Positions 8,968-18,677 are shown, counted from the first letter of the stretch. The stretch: 64,000 nt of DNA from an uncultured Saccharospirillaceae bacterium (GCA_947503895.1 CANNFT010000011.1:62001-126000); one strand, 5' to 3'. The notes: generated from the sequence alone by a model not told the origin. Numbers and translations are program-made.

Positions 8968-9651
8968 CTAATAAAACCGACGCCAAAGTTTTTCAAACTG
9001 CTGTGAGAAATCGCCGGCTAACCTGGCATTCTTTGTAATAGAAAAGTTTTCTTCATTATATTCACTTGCACTACGTGTCCAGTTAAAGCTGCCATTGAGC
9101 AAGCAATGATTATCGACGAGCGCAAATTTGTGATGCATATGATAAGTGCTCCGATCGGTTGCCACCGGAATGCCTTTACTTCTAAGAAAGTCGATGTCAC
9201 TGCCCGCATCATTAACTTTGTCATTATCTGTAATGATTCGCACGGCGATACCGCGTTCATGGGCCGCTAAAATGGCTTTCGTGATTCGATCATCAGAAAT
9301 GGTAAAGACGCATATATCGAGGCTTTTTTGAGCCTGCTGACAAAAATCGACAATGTGCCGCCAGCACTGATCTTCAGGGCTAAAAAACACTTGTGACTGC
9401 GGTGCAGACTGCTGGTGGCTGTCGAGTGTTTTAATCACTTGCTCTAGCCACTTGAGCACTTTAATCGAATCGGCATTGGTTTGATTTAACTTTTCTCTGG
9501 CCAAGGCGAACGCTTTATTGCGCGCGAATCGTAATTGATCTACTCCCAGAGTAGCCGTTTGTGTGCGCAGTTGAGACTTTTCTTGGTTATCGAGTGCAGT
9601 GTCTTCAAATGTATCGGCAAGCAAATCTTCCAATACCTGATAGTCCATCAT
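8968..9651 (-). CDS. Phospholipase D-fold nuclease-like protein, single HKD motif
   Basis: 227 residues with one PLD catalytic motif: H173-x-K175-x4-D180-x6-G187-S188-x-N190, inside HHKFALVDNHCLLNGSFNW. One motif per chain implies a dimer, as in bacterial Nuc and mitochondrial PLD6 proteins, which cut nucleic acids or cardiolipin. The first ~85 residues form a charged helical region specific to this protein. There is no signal peptide, so it should be cytoplasmic. AGGA precedes the ATG by eight bases. It is the last gene of the stress operon, 32 bases after the rhomboid gene. Nuclease versus lipase activity is not decided by sequence. Confidence 0.8.
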   Translation of the reverse strand: MMDYQVLEDLLADTFEDTALDNQEKSQLRTQTATLGVDQLRFARNKAFALAREKLNQTNADSIKVLKWLEQVIKTLDSHQQSAPQSQVFFSPEDQCWRHIVDFCQQAQKSLDICVFTISDDRITKAILAAHERGIAVRIITDNDKVNDAGSDIDFLRSKGIPVATDRSTYHMHHKFALVDNHCLLNGSFNWTRSASEYNEENFSITKNARLAGDFSQQFEKLWRRFY

Positions 9652-9683
9652 GGGGTGATTCCTAATGTCATGGGTGTCAGTCG

Positions 9684-10289
9684 TTAATTTTTTACTCTTG
9701 ATCGCGCAGGGCGTGATGCACTCTGTGGGAACAATCGACTGTAAAAGAAGGCCGATAAAACACCAGATAGCGCACCAAATAAGTGAAATTCAAATGAAAC
9801 GCCTTCTTTTACCGGAAACATGCCGATAGTGAGGCCACTGTAAAAGAAAGCGACGAATAGGGCGATGACAATATTGACAAAGCGCCTTTCAAACCACGCA
9901 AATGCCATTTGTAGGCTCCACAAACCGTAAACCCACCCACTCGCACCAATGTGGAAGGCATCGCGGCCGAAACACCAAACGAGCAATCCGCTTATGACGA
10001 TGATAAATAGGCTATTAAGCCAAAAAAATTTATCGGAGCGTAACAGGCACAGTGCTCCGAATATACCAAAGCCGACTAAATTGCTGGTTAAGTGATGAAT
10101 ATCTACGTGAATAAAAGGCGAAAATATGATCCCGATTAACTGATCTGCTTGCCGAGGAAACAGCGCATACAATTTCAGCGAGAATACATATGTATCGATG
10201 GCCAATCCTACAGCCATTAAACAGGATAAAAAAAGCAACGGCTTCAGATTAGGAAACCGCCGCTTTTGATTACGATTAACTTGGTTCAT
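9684..10289 (-). CDS. Rhomboid-family intramembrane serine protease
   Basis: 201 residues from ATG 10289. A rhomboid core is recognisable: HVDIHHLTSN (61-70, with His and Asn of the oxyanion region), GASG with nucleophile Ser117, and catalytic His169 in FEFHLFGALSG. At least six hydrophobic helices are visible, and the protein is presumed in the inner membrane. Its start overlaps the last 14 bases of the giant ATPase gene, so translation is probably coupled. Rhomboids cleave transmembrane substrates within the bilayer; the flotillins, the YqiJ-like protein or another envelope protein could be substrates (inference). It could instead be a rhombosortase-like variant. Confidence 0.85.
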   Translation of the reverse strand: MNQVNRNQKRRFPNLKPLLFLSCLMAVGLAIDTYVFSLKLYALFPRQADQLIGIIFSPFIHVDIHHLTSNLVGFGIFGALCLLRSDKFFWLNSLFIIVISGLLVWCFGRDAFHIGASGWVYGLWSLQMAFAWFERRFVNIVIALFVAFFYSGLTIGMFPVKEGVSFEFHLFGALSGVLSAFFYSRLFPQSASRPARSRVKN

Positions 10290-13200
10290 GCTCAGCTTGA
10301 TCAGATGGATGTTTAGACGTAGGCAGGTCTTGTGCGACGGTGGTCTTCTTTGCAACGCCGCCTTTACCAGCGATTGATTTTTCCAATTGTTTCAATTCTG
10401 ATAATACTTGCCCCATTTTATTATGGGTTCCCAAGTCAATTTCAATCTTTTTATCCATAGAACGTACTAGTGGATAAATGCTGTTTTCAAGCGTATTAGC
10501 AAGCGCCTGCAACACTTGAGCTACCTCAGGTACGGGTTGATTATTGACTTCAACTTTAGGGGCTGGAATGTTGAAGCTTTTGCTAACATTGTTTATGGAT
10601 GCGACAATCTGATGCAACAGCTGAAGTTGTTTATGTTGATTGATCAGTTGTTGCTTCTCTGATTCTTTTTCCTTTGGGTTATCACTGAGTGCCGCGTCTT
10701 TCACTTGCTTAGTGTGTGCAGTTTCAATTTGCTTGCCAACAGATTGAATACCTTCAACCATGTCCACTAATTGCATGACGACTTTGCTGCCCACATCAGC
10801 ATCATCGCCACCCATTGACTGACTGCGTTTAAAGTCTGCTTTTATGGTGTTCCAACGAGCTTGTTGTTCGTCGGTCATATTGCCGCGCAATTCAGCTAAC
10901 TTGAGTAAATTTTCCTCCGCACCGGAGGTAAGCAGTTGTGACTCGCCTTGATAGTGATCAGCGATCATATTTAGAATTTCTTGTTCATTCATAACGGCGG
11001 AAATCTTTTCAGCCATTTTATTCATATTTCGATAACTGCCCTGTAGCTTAAAAGGCGGTTCTGTGCGATAACGATCCGCTTGCGCAGCACTGGCGATATA
11101 TTGTTGATTCACTTTTAGTACAACGTCGCGAACCATCAACATTTTTTTCAAAACATCCACAATTTCATTAATTTCTGCACCGCTGTAATTGTGTTTTAGC
11201 TCGTTAGTGGAAACGTCATTTCCGCGGGCCATATCAACGAAAATATACAAATCAGATAGATCACGAGTGGCCAGCGGTGCCAGCACAGGGTTAGACGTTA
11301 AGCTGTTTTCAATGTAACTTAAATCAAAGGCTTCCTGCATGCCACCCAATACGTCACCTAAGTTATAAATATCGGCACGGTTGGCTAACATGTCAGGGAT
11401 TTTGAAAACCTCTCCCGACTCGGTGTAAGGGTTACCGGCCATCACCACACAGAATTTTTTACCCCGCATATCGTAGGTCTTGGTTTGTTTTTTCCAAATA
11501 CCTTCAATACGGCGAGTACCATCACATAATGAAATAAATTTCTGTAGAAACTCGGGATGGGTGTGCTGAATGTCATCCAAGTACAGCATTACATTATTGC
11601 CCATCTCCAATGCAAGATTGAGTTTTTCCAATTCTTGACGTGCGGTCGCGTTGGGGGCTTGCTCTGGGTCTAAGGACATCACATCATGACCCAGAGAAGG
11701 GCAGTTGATTTTCATGAAAATCAACCCCAATCGATTTGCCACGTATTCCATGAGAGTGGTCTTACCATAACCCGGTGGCGAAATCATCATTAACAAACCC
11801 ATTAAGTCGGTTCGTTTGTTATCGCCAATGGTGCCCATTTGCTTCGCAAGGTTATCACCGATAATCGGAAGGTAAGACTCATTAATGAGTTTGTTGCGAA
11901 CAAAGGAGCTTAATGGGCGTGCTTTAAATTCATGCAGCCTTAAGTTTTTCTTTTCACTATCCGCTACGTTTTGTCGAACTTCTAAATACTGATGATATTT
12001 GGGGATGAATTCTGAGCGATGCTCTTCAAAGCGAGCAGAGAAGTCATCCAGTGAAATCATCAGACTCTGATTTTTAATTCTCGAATGTGCTCCCATAAGC
12101 CCGTCAATTTGTAAATTCAAGTCGGCTTCAGAGTCCTGCAATGGAATACGATTATCCAAATTAGTGAGAGCAAGTGCTTCGGCTAAATAGTGCTGCAAAT
12201 GGGAAAGTGACGTATCACTGTCAAGCAGTGCCAGAAGCCAGCTTTGGGTCATTTTCCAGCGAGCACCAGGTTGACCTTTTAACTCACTGAGTGAATCTTC
12301 AAAGGCTTGCCAACTAAAAGCATCTTTTAAACAGGTCTTTAATTGCTGACTAAGTTGACGTCCATATTTACTGACTGGGAAGGCAATATTGTCTTGCGCT
12401 AAGACCAAGGACAGGTAAATGCTGGCCTGCTGAAGATTTGAAGAGGATATAGGCAGTTGATGAGATTCAATAAATGCCTTTATGTTGTGATGTATTTCTT
12501 GTTGGATCAATATTAATGCATCTGAACGCTTAAATAGCGTCTGCATTTTCAATGCAGACTGCGCCCTTACAGGCCAGCTGTAGGCCGTTATTTCGCTTTG
12601 TTTTTGTTCGCTCGCCCAAAAGAGCATAGCAATGGCACGGGATTCCGGATTGAAGCGTAAAAGTTCAGCGCTTTGTCGAGCAGGTAATAATTTCTGTAAA
12701 ATTAATGCGGCGTCATAATCATGAATACCCTTTTGGTAGCCTTCTTTGTATTTTGGCGCGGCATATTCTCTTACGGTTTTCGTCAGTTGATCAATGTTCG
12801 CGGTTTCGAGCATCAAGCGATCAAGGGCTAGTTCACCTTGGTGCTGCTCAGCGGCTTCTAAGATACTGCCTGCTAAGTACTCCGCTCGGTATATGTTTGG
12901 AGACTCTGACTCCAAGCTCACGTCCCAATAATCGCTCAGCTCATTTAGAATTTGTTCTTCAATTGGCGCAAAGTAATCGGTGCCCGTTAAATGGGTGTAC
13001 AGCATGTCGTTGCGTGGAAGCAACGTCAAATCTAACTCTTGTGTATTAACACTAAACTTATGACGAGGTCCGAGTTTAATGACATTGCCACCTTCTTCAA
13101 AAATATCAGCTTTATCTCGAATCGCTCGTATTGCTTGTTCTTTATCGTTTTTAAAGCGCGCTTCAATATCATCGGCTTTAACAGGGTCTTGTAGCTTTCG

Positions 13201-15693
13201 TAGCTGCTCGACAAACGCCTTTACCTTCATGACCAGCGCATCTGAAGCGTAGAAGGTGTTGATGTCATCCATGGTGAGGATTTTAGAAACACGACGCTGA
13301 ATACTGGTTAATATGCGCGATGCAGCATCTTGAATATTTTGCGCTTTGCGTTGACGTGCATCTAATAAAGCTTGTTTATGAGACTCAAAGTTTTCGTATA
13401 CTTCATCTCGCTTGGCAATAATGTCTGCCAGAAATTCATCGTGCTCGCTAAATTGACTTTCTAATTCTTCCAGCTGAATGGTTAATCGAGACAGCTGCTC
13501 ATCGCATTTTTCAGGAGTTGAAGCTTGTGCCAGAGCGTTGGTAATACTTTGATTAAATAACTTAAACTGAGCGGAAAACTGCATAACAGCTTCAGCAGAG
13601 CCTAAATCTTTACGTTTGTGCTGCCCTTGCGCTTTTACTTGATTCAATTTTGCATAAATCTCGGAAATTGAATCTATAATTTGGGTGCGCTGAGTCGCGT
13701 CTGACACTTCAAGGCTGGTCATCAGTCCGGAGAGCAAATCCAGGTCTGAACTCAGTTGTTCTAGTCCTTCTAGCGGAATATCCAGTTTTGCTCGGGTATC
13801 CGCATGGGTCAGTTCTACTTCGAGTTCCATCATGCGGTGATGAAAAGGGTCGAGTGCTTTATCTGTGGTTAAAAACTCTGCGGTCGCGAGAGAAACCTTG
13901 CTGTCTGCATCTTTTAGCGCCTGCTCCATTTCATCAATTTGTGCGACATCCATATACCGATAGTCACGTATAGTCAGTAAGTGACCGCGTTGATGGCGTA
14001 GCTTGTTGAGCGTATCGACAAATTGGTCGGTACTGTCCCAGCTGCTCGGTGTCATATGGGACATGAGAGCATCTTGCTCGACCTTGGCTTCTTGCAAAGC
14101 TTGTTCTGACTGAAGTCGAATGCTCTCTACTTTTTCAAATTCATCAAGGACCAACTCACTGGTATCGGCGATTTCTTTGAGCAGTACGTGAATATTTTGA
14201 GTATGTGGATCCGTTAGCCAATGGTAGGCATTAAATAAGCGACGCACACTTTGGCATAGTTGATTGTAATGGCGTGTTGATATTGTTTGTGTGTTGATTT
14301 CTCGGTAAACACTGTATAAATCAGAAATACCGCGGACTAGGTCAACATTTCCAATTTTTGACCAAAAAGAATTCGTAACAGGGATATTGCTTGAAAACTC
14401 GTCAGAACAGAAGGGCGTCTGCCACATTTGCATAGGGTGAATTCGGGTGGCTTCCGCTTCTTCGGCCGTAAAAATCACCATTCGACCATCGTCTAAAATA
14501 CCGTAACCGTGGCCAAAAATAGGGTTTTGTAGGGACTTATCAATTAAGTTGTAAGCAAATAGTGCGACCTTTCCTTCATGAGGCTCGTAAAATACATAGA
14601 GAACATCTTCACCATTGGGCGAGCGAATTTCTCGTTTAAATCGCATGCCATTCATGGATTCATCAAAGCTATGGCTCTCACCATTTTGCAAATAGAAACC
14701 GCCTGGGTAAATTAACCCATGGTCTTCAGGCAATTGGATACAGGCATCCGCAATGGCATCTATACGTTCTACGTGCTGGGTAAGCGGGTTATAAATAAAA
14801 TAACGTGTCTGTGTTTCACGATAGGGCGTAATCTTTAATAGAATAAGATCGCCTACTTTAGCGTAATGAATGTCGGCGTCATCAAGTGACTGAGTCTTGT
14901 CGTCGACCGGTTCTCTATAAATGCCTAATCCGTCTTCGGTGTTGTTCTCAATTTTAATGGTGAGATCGCCATTTATGGTTTCGACGAAAACGGTATCTAA
15001 AATATTGAGATGAGGGTGTTTACCTCTAACGCTGTCTTCGCGACTCGTTTGCAACCATTCGAAATCGTATGGGTTGGGTAATTTAATATCGCGTTCACCA
15101 CGATTATCGATATAGGTGATGTCATCCATTGAATCACCAATAGCCCAGCGAAAAACACGAATATCGTCGAGCCTTTCACCGATCTGAAAACTGGCTAATA
15201 GTTTCTGGTCGCGTACGACTAATTGGATAAGTTTTGTATTTTTATAGTATTTATACAATTCTTCGAAATCATTTTTAAAAGACGTTTGCTTTAAAAAACT
15301 TTTTTCGAGTGGAACGGAAGTGGCTTCAAAGCCAGAGTCTTGTTCTTCTAAACGATAGAGAGCAAATACATCCTCAATTTGCGTTTCCGTTTTTAGCCCT
15401 ATGAAAACGTTGTAACCAAACAATAAACAATCACCCACGCGCACAATATCCCGCGCTACGCAATTATTTTCAGTCCGTGCTCGGAATCGACCGATCACTT
15501 CTAATGCACTGCTGCCAAACTCTTCAGTACGTTGTTGGTTTAGATGCTCAATTTTCGATTTGAGATCCTTGCCTTGGTCGAGTAAGCGACGACGAATAAC
15601 CTCATAAGCACCACCTTCGGCAACAGCTTTATCGACGAGTGTAGACTGATCGTTTTCCATTGCTTCATTTAGAGTAGAGTTTTCTTGTTGCAT
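10276..15693 (-). CDS. Giant AAA+ ATPase with N-terminal DUF3686-like region
   Basis: 1805 residues. The N-terminal ~470 residues are beta-rich with repeated strand pairs (DIVRVGDCLLFGYNVFIG, GLIYPGGFYLQNGE), resembling the DUF3686 region of proteins annotated as DNA repair ATPases. Long coiled coils cover about 500-850. A helical section leads to an AAA+ module near 1270-1560, with Walker A PPGYGKTT (about 1301-1308), Walker B NVMLYLDDIQ and sensor-like VVMAGNPYTESG. The last ~240 residues are helical and charged. The AAA part resembles MoxR/dynein-like remodelling ATPases. It lies downstream of the flotillin gene behind two stem-loops. The DNA-repair label is inherited annotation, not evidence; remodelling of a flotillin/PspA membrane platform is my inference. 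Confidence 0.8.
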   Translation of the reverse strand: MQQENSTLNEAMENDQSTLVDKAVAEGGAYEVIRRRLLDQGKDLKSKIEHLNQQRTEEFGSSALEVIGRFRARTENNCVARDIVRVGDCLLFGYNVFIGLKTETQIEDVFALYRLEEQDSGFEATSVPLEKSFLKQTSFKNDFEELYKYYKNTKLIQLVVRDQKLLASFQIGERLDDIRVFRWAIGDSMDDITYIDNRGERDIKLPNPYDFEWLQTSREDSVRGKHPHLNILDTVFVETINGDLTIKIENNTEDGLGIYREPVDDKTQSLDDADIHYAKVGDLILLKITPYRETQTRYFIYNPLTQHVERIDAIADACIQLPEDHGLIYPGGFYLQNGESHSFDESMNGMRFKREIRSPNGEDVLYVFYEPHEGKVALFAYNLIDKSLQNPIFGHGYGILDDGRMVIFTAEEAEATRIHPMQMWQTPFCSDEFSSNIPVTNSFWSKIGNVDLVRGISDLYSVYREINTQTISTRHYNQLCQSVRRLFNAYHWLTDPHTQNIHVLLKEIADTSELVLDEFEKVESIRLQSEQALQEAKVEQDALMSHMTPSSWDSTDQFVDTLNKLRHQRGHLLTIRDYRYMDVAQIDEMEQALKDADSKVSLATAEFLTTDKALDPFHHRMMELEVELTHADTRAKLDIPLEGLEQLSSDLDLLSGLMTSLEVSDATQRTQIIDSISEIYAKLNQVKAQGQHKRKDLGSAEAVMQFSAQFKLFNQSITNALAQASTPEKCDEQLSRLTIQLEELESQFSEHDEFLADIIAKRDEVYENFESHKQALLDARQRKAQNIQDAASRILTSIQRRVSKILTMDDINTFYASDALVMKVKAFVEQLRKLQDPVKADDIEARFKNDKEQAIRAIRDKADIFEEGGNVIKLGPRHKFSVNTQELDLTLLPRNDMLYTHLTGTDYFAPIEEQILNELSDYWDVSLESESPNIYRAEYLAGSILEAAEQHQGELALDRLMLETANIDQLTKTVREYAAPKYKEGYQKGIHDYDAALILQKLLPARQSAELLRFNPESRAIAMLFWASEQKQSEITAYSWPVRAQSALKMQTLFKRSDALILIQQEIHHNIKAFIESHQLPISSSNLQQASIYLSLVLAQDNIAFPVSKYGRQLSQQLKTCLKDAFSWQAFEDSLSELKGQPGARWKMTQSWLLALLDSDTSLSHLQHYLAEALALTNLDNRIPLQDSEADLNLQIDGLMGAHSRIKNQSLMISLDDFSARFEEHRSEFIPKYHQYLEVRQNVADSEKKNLRLHEFKARPLSSFVRNKLINESYLPIIGDNLAKQMGTIGDNKRTDLMGLLMMISPPGYGKTTLMEYVANRLGLIFMKINCPSLGHDVMSLDPEQAPNATARQELEKLNLALEMGNNVMLYLDDIQHTHPEFLQKFISLCDGTRRIEGIWKKQTKTYDMRGKKFCVVMAGNPYTESGEVFKIPDMLANRADIYNLGDVLGGMQEAFDLSYIENSLTSNPVLAPLATRDLSDLYIFVDMARGNDVSTNELKHNYSGAEINEIVDVLKKMLMVRDVVLKVNQQYIASAAQADRYRTEPPFKLQGSYRNMNKMAEKISAVMNEQEILNMIADHYQGESQLLTSGAEENLLKLAELRGNMTDEQQARWNTIKADFKRSQSMGGDDADVGSKVVMQLVDMVEGIQSVGKQIETAHTKQVKDAALSDNPKEKESEKQQLINQHKQLQLLHQIVASINNVSKSFNIPAPKVEVNNQPVPEVAQVLQALANTLENSIYPLVRSMDKKIEIDLGTHNKMGQVLSELKQLEKSIAGKGGVAKKTTVAQDLPTSKHPSDQAEHEPS

Positions 15694-15751
15694 ACCTTTG
15701 CCTGTTTGATCACCGTTCGATTCATTTTAGTAAACGACGGAAGTAAGGATG

Positions 15752-15859
15752 TTAATGGGTAGCCTGATTCTAAATAAAAATACTGAAGCGGGCATACCCA
15801 TTAAATATAAAGATTATCGGTCAATCCTATTTACACCGTAGTGTCCATATAATTGACCG
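15752..15859 (-). repeat. Two stem-loops between flotillin and ATPase genes
   Basis: In the 177-base gap, 10-bp arms TTAATGGGTA / TACCCATTAA (15752-15761, 15795-15804) and 8-bp arms CGGTCAAT / ATTGACCG (15818-15825, 15852-15859) are both perfect. Neither is followed by a clear U-tract, so mRNA stabilisation, partial termination or operator function are all possible. Confidence 0.55.
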
Positions 15860-15870
15860 GTTGCAGACGA

Positions 15871-17940
15871 TTAAGCGGATTTATCTTGATCGTTCGATTG
15901 AGCTTCAACCTTAGATTGAACGGTATTAGGCACCCTGTTGGCACCCATTGCCATCAACTTTTGCAACGCTTGTTGTACGACAGGGCTTTTCTCTACCACG
16001 CCATCAATCGCTTTACCCACAGACAGTGACTTGGCGAACGAATTGAAGAAATCGCCTTCACCACCCACGATATCAATTTTGGTTTTCGCCAAGGCTGCTG
16101 CCAGAACATCAGATTGCTCTTTCGCGATCTCTTTGTTCGCTTCAATCGAGGCCATTGTTTCTTCGAAGTGCTTCTCAAGATGCATACGGAACTCTTCGTG
16201 ATCACGTGCGGTATCCGTCATGCTATTCATGGCATTGAATTTCTCAACTAGGCCATCTGCCTCTGCTTTGAAGCGCTCTCTGATGACTTCCGCTGCGGCT
16301 AGCCCCTGTTCTTTATCAGCCTTCGCTTTCGCCAGTCCTAATTCTTCCTCGCCCACTGCTTGTGCATGCAGTTTCTCTTCAAGCACTTTCGCTTCAGCAA
16401 GACCTTCTTTTTCTAGTGCGGCGGCCATGGCTTCAGTTACGCGTGCTTTAGCCAAGCCTTTTTCTTCTTCACCGCGTGCATCAGACAAGAGGCGTTCCGC
16501 ATTCGCGCTGGCTTCTGCCGCACCTTCTTTATCGATGGCGTCGGCGAGTGCTTCGCGTACTTGTGCTTCTGCTAGCCCGGTTGCAGCTAATTCTGCGCGC
16601 TTACCTTCCGCTAGCTTTTTCTTAGCCTCGGCTTGTTTAGCAGCAGCTTCTAATTCGGCAGCGGCCATGGTGTTGATCTCAACGGCTTTGTGCTTAGCTT
16701 TTGCTTCATCAGCTTGAGCGTCAGTCACTTCTTTCACCATTTTTTCTTCAGCTTCCGCCTGCGCCGTTATCACCAGTACTTGTTTTTCTCGGTCTGCAGC
16801 AGACACCTGACGAACTTCCTTGATGCGCTCTTCTTCTTCTGCAACGGTTTTCTCAACAGAAATACGCTCACGAATAACATTCGCAATTTGCGTTTTTTCT
16901 TCTTCTAGTGCTTTTTCTTTATCGATACGTTGAAGTTCTACTTCGCGTTCACGTGCAACCACTTCTAATTCTTTGGCTCGTCGAACTTTTTCCACTTCAA
17001 TGGTGACCGCACGTAAGCGATTTTGCTCCGCTACTTCAATTTCACGGTTTTTGTTTTCTTCTTGAATCATTAAATCCTGTTCAGTAATGATTCTGGCTTG
17101 TTCCGACTTTAAGCGCTCTTCTTCTCGAACCTTAGTCGTTTCGGCTTCTTCACGCGCTTGGATGCTTTCGACTTCACGCTTTTGACGGGCTTCTGCATCA
17201 GCTTGTTGGCGTTCAAGTGCAAGCATGGCTTCTGTTGTTTCAACGTTCTTTTTCTTAATCGCCAGCTCTTCGTTGCGTTCAGATTCGTTTGTGCAGATAT
17301 TTTGTTCAGCGGTGAGTTCTGTAATCTTACGAATACCTTCTGCATCCATAATATTGTGCGGATCTAAGGCTTCTTTTGGTGTTTGTTCTAGGTAATCAAT
17401 GGCGACATCTTCAAGTGCATAGCCGTTTAAGTCATTTCCGATCACTTCAATAATTTTTTCACGGAAATTTAATCGATCTTCGAATAAGGAAACAAATTGC
17501 ATTTGTTTACCTACTGTTTTTAATGCTTCAGAGAATTTAGCATTAAATAACAGGTTAACAGCTTCTTTATCTGAGGCGCGGTCAACACCTATGGCTTTTG
17601 CCACTTTTAATACATCTTGCTGTGTTTCATTTACGCGTAGGTAGAACGCTACGGTGATATCGGCACGCATATTATCGTTACAGATTAAGCCATCTTTACC
17701 ACGTCGGTCGATCTCGAGCGTGATCAAAGATATTTTCATGTATTCCTTTTTGTGGATAACTGGAATGGCCATACCGCCGGTAAATTTGACCTTTGGCGTG
17801 TCGGATAAATCATTAATGATCAAGGCCCAGCCTTGAGGGATTTTAACGTAAAACGCTTTAAATATTGCGATTAGTCCAAGAATGATCGCAAATACAACGC
17901 CTGCAGCGAAGATGAGCGGCATGAAGGTGGATGCATCCAT
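15871..17940 (-). CDS. YqiK-type flotillin with extended coiled coil
   Basis: 689 residues. It has an N-terminal membrane helix (MPLIFAAGVVFAIILGLIAI), an SPFH/band-7 domain (about 30-210, WALIINDLSDTPKVKFTGG to VAIDYLEQTPKEALDP), then a very long coiled coil rich in Glu, Ala and Arg (about 215-590). Near-repeats EEKGLAKAR, EKEGLAEAK, EEELGLAKAK and KEQGLAAAE lie at 480-560. A C-terminal domain ends ALQKLMAMGANRVP. E. coli YqiK is about 550 residues, so the coiled coil is lengthened. Flotillins oligomerise into membrane microdomain scaffolds; YqiK partners with YqiJ, whose homologue is encoded two genes upstream. The gene immediately upstream is a paralogue of its N-terminal third. Confidence 0.92.
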   Translation of the reverse strand: MDASTFMPLIFAAGVVFAIILGLIAIFKAFYVKIPQGWALIINDLSDTPKVKFTGGMAIPVIHKKEYMKISLITLEIDRRGKDGLICNDNMRADITVAFYLRVNETQQDVLKVAKAIGVDRASDKEAVNLLFNAKFSEALKTVGKQMQFVSLFEDRLNFREKIIEVIGNDLNGYALEDVAIDYLEQTPKEALDPHNIMDAEGIRKITELTAEQNICTNESERNEELAIKKKNVETTEAMLALERQQADAEARQKREVESIQAREEAETTKVREEERLKSEQARIITEQDLMIQEENKNREIEVAEQNRLRAVTIEVEKVRRAKELEVVAREREVELQRIDKEKALEEEKTQIANVIRERISVEKTVAEEEERIKEVRQVSAADREKQVLVITAQAEAEEKMVKEVTDAQADEAKAKHKAVEINTMAAAELEAAAKQAEAKKKLAEGKRAELAATGLAEAQVREALADAIDKEGAAEASANAERLLSDARGEEEKGLAKARVTEAMAAALEKEGLAEAKVLEEKLHAQAVGEEELGLAKAKADKEQGLAAAEVIRERFKAEADGLVEKFNAMNSMTDTARDHEEFRMHLEKHFEETMASIEANKEIAKEQSDVLAAALAKTKIDIVGGEGDFFNSFAKSLSVGKAIDGVVEKSPVVQQALQKLMAMGANRVPNTVQSKVEAQSNDQDKSA

Positions 17941-17977
17941 TATATTGGTTCCTTGTGTGTGGTTTGATAAAGCGGTT

Positions 17978-18012
17978 GTTTCTTAATGCAGTCATTGCAT
18001 GGAGTAAGAAAC
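17978..18012 (-). repeat. Stem-loop between the two flotillin genes
   Basis: GTTTCTTA (17978-17985) pairs with TAAGAAAC (18005-18012), and ATGCA (17986-17990) with TGCAT (17996-18000), leaving a 5-base loop and a GGAG bulge: 13 pairs within a 74-base gap. The long U-tract of a strong terminator is absent, so an attenuator or a segmental mRNA-stability element is more likely. Confidence 0.55.
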
Positions 18013-18014
18013 GT

Positions 18015-18662
18015 TTATGTTTTCTGCGTGGCGATTAATTCGTTAATAACTCGAATATTTTCGGCATCGTAGACGTCTTCTGGGTCTAAATCTCGTAAGG
18101 GCGTTTGCTCTAAATAGTCTATGGCGATGTGGACCACAGTGTAACCAAATAGATCATGCCCAATTTTTTCAATGAGTGTCTGATGAAATTTGGAACTATC
18201 TTTCAATATCGTAAAGAATGTTGATGTCTGACCTGCATCGCAAATAGCTTGACTGAGTATCCCCTGAAGGGCCGATCTTACTGCCTCTGCATCTGATGCT
18301 TTATCGACACCCATCGAGCGGACGGCGCTGAGCACATCCGCCGTTCTTTCCTCAATCTTCAAATAGACGGTTAAGCGTATATCGACGCGAATATTGTCAG
18401 CGCATTTCAGACCATTTTTTCCACGCCAATCAAATTCCATCGGAATTAAAGGCATTTTTAATGTTTCTTTACTGTGGATGATGGGCAGAACCAAGGTGTT
18501 AGTGAAGCTCACCCTCTTCTTGCCTGAAAGGTCATTAATGATCAATGCTGTACCCGTCGCAACCCTTTGATAATAAAGATTGAATAGGGCAGCCATAGAC
18601 AAACCGATGCACAAAAATAAGCTTACGGATATGATAAATGGCATAGGAACAATTATATCCAT
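18015..18662 (-). CDS. Tail-less flotillin paralogue (band-7 domain only)
   Basis: 215 residues from ATG 18662, with AAAAGGAG eight bases upstream overlapping the previous stop codon; an in-frame GTG at 18671 is less likely. It has one N-terminal membrane helix and an SPFH domain collinear with residues 1-214 of the full flotillin next door: TALIINDLSGKKRVSFTN vs WALIINDLSDTPKVKFTG, FDWRGKNGLKCADNIRVD vs IDRRGKDGLICNDNMRAD, and HIAIDYLEQTPLRDLDP vs DVAIDYLEQTPKEALDP. It stops exactly where the coiled coil would begin. The clean end and good ribosome site suggest a functional short form rather than a fragment. A role as cap or modulator of flotillin oligomers is inference. Confidence 0.85.
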   Translation of the reverse strand: MDIIVPMPFIISVSLFLCIGLSMAALFNLYYQRVATGTALIINDLSGKKRVSFTNTLVLPIIHSKETLKMPLIPMEFDWRGKNGLKCADNIRVDIRLTVYLKIEERTADVLSAVRSMGVDKASDAEAVRSALQGILSQAICDAGQTSTFFTILKDSSKFHQTLIEKIGHDLFGYTVVHIAIDYLEQTPLRDLDPEDVYDAENIRVINELIATQKT

Positions 18663-18677
18663 ATTGATCACTCCTTT

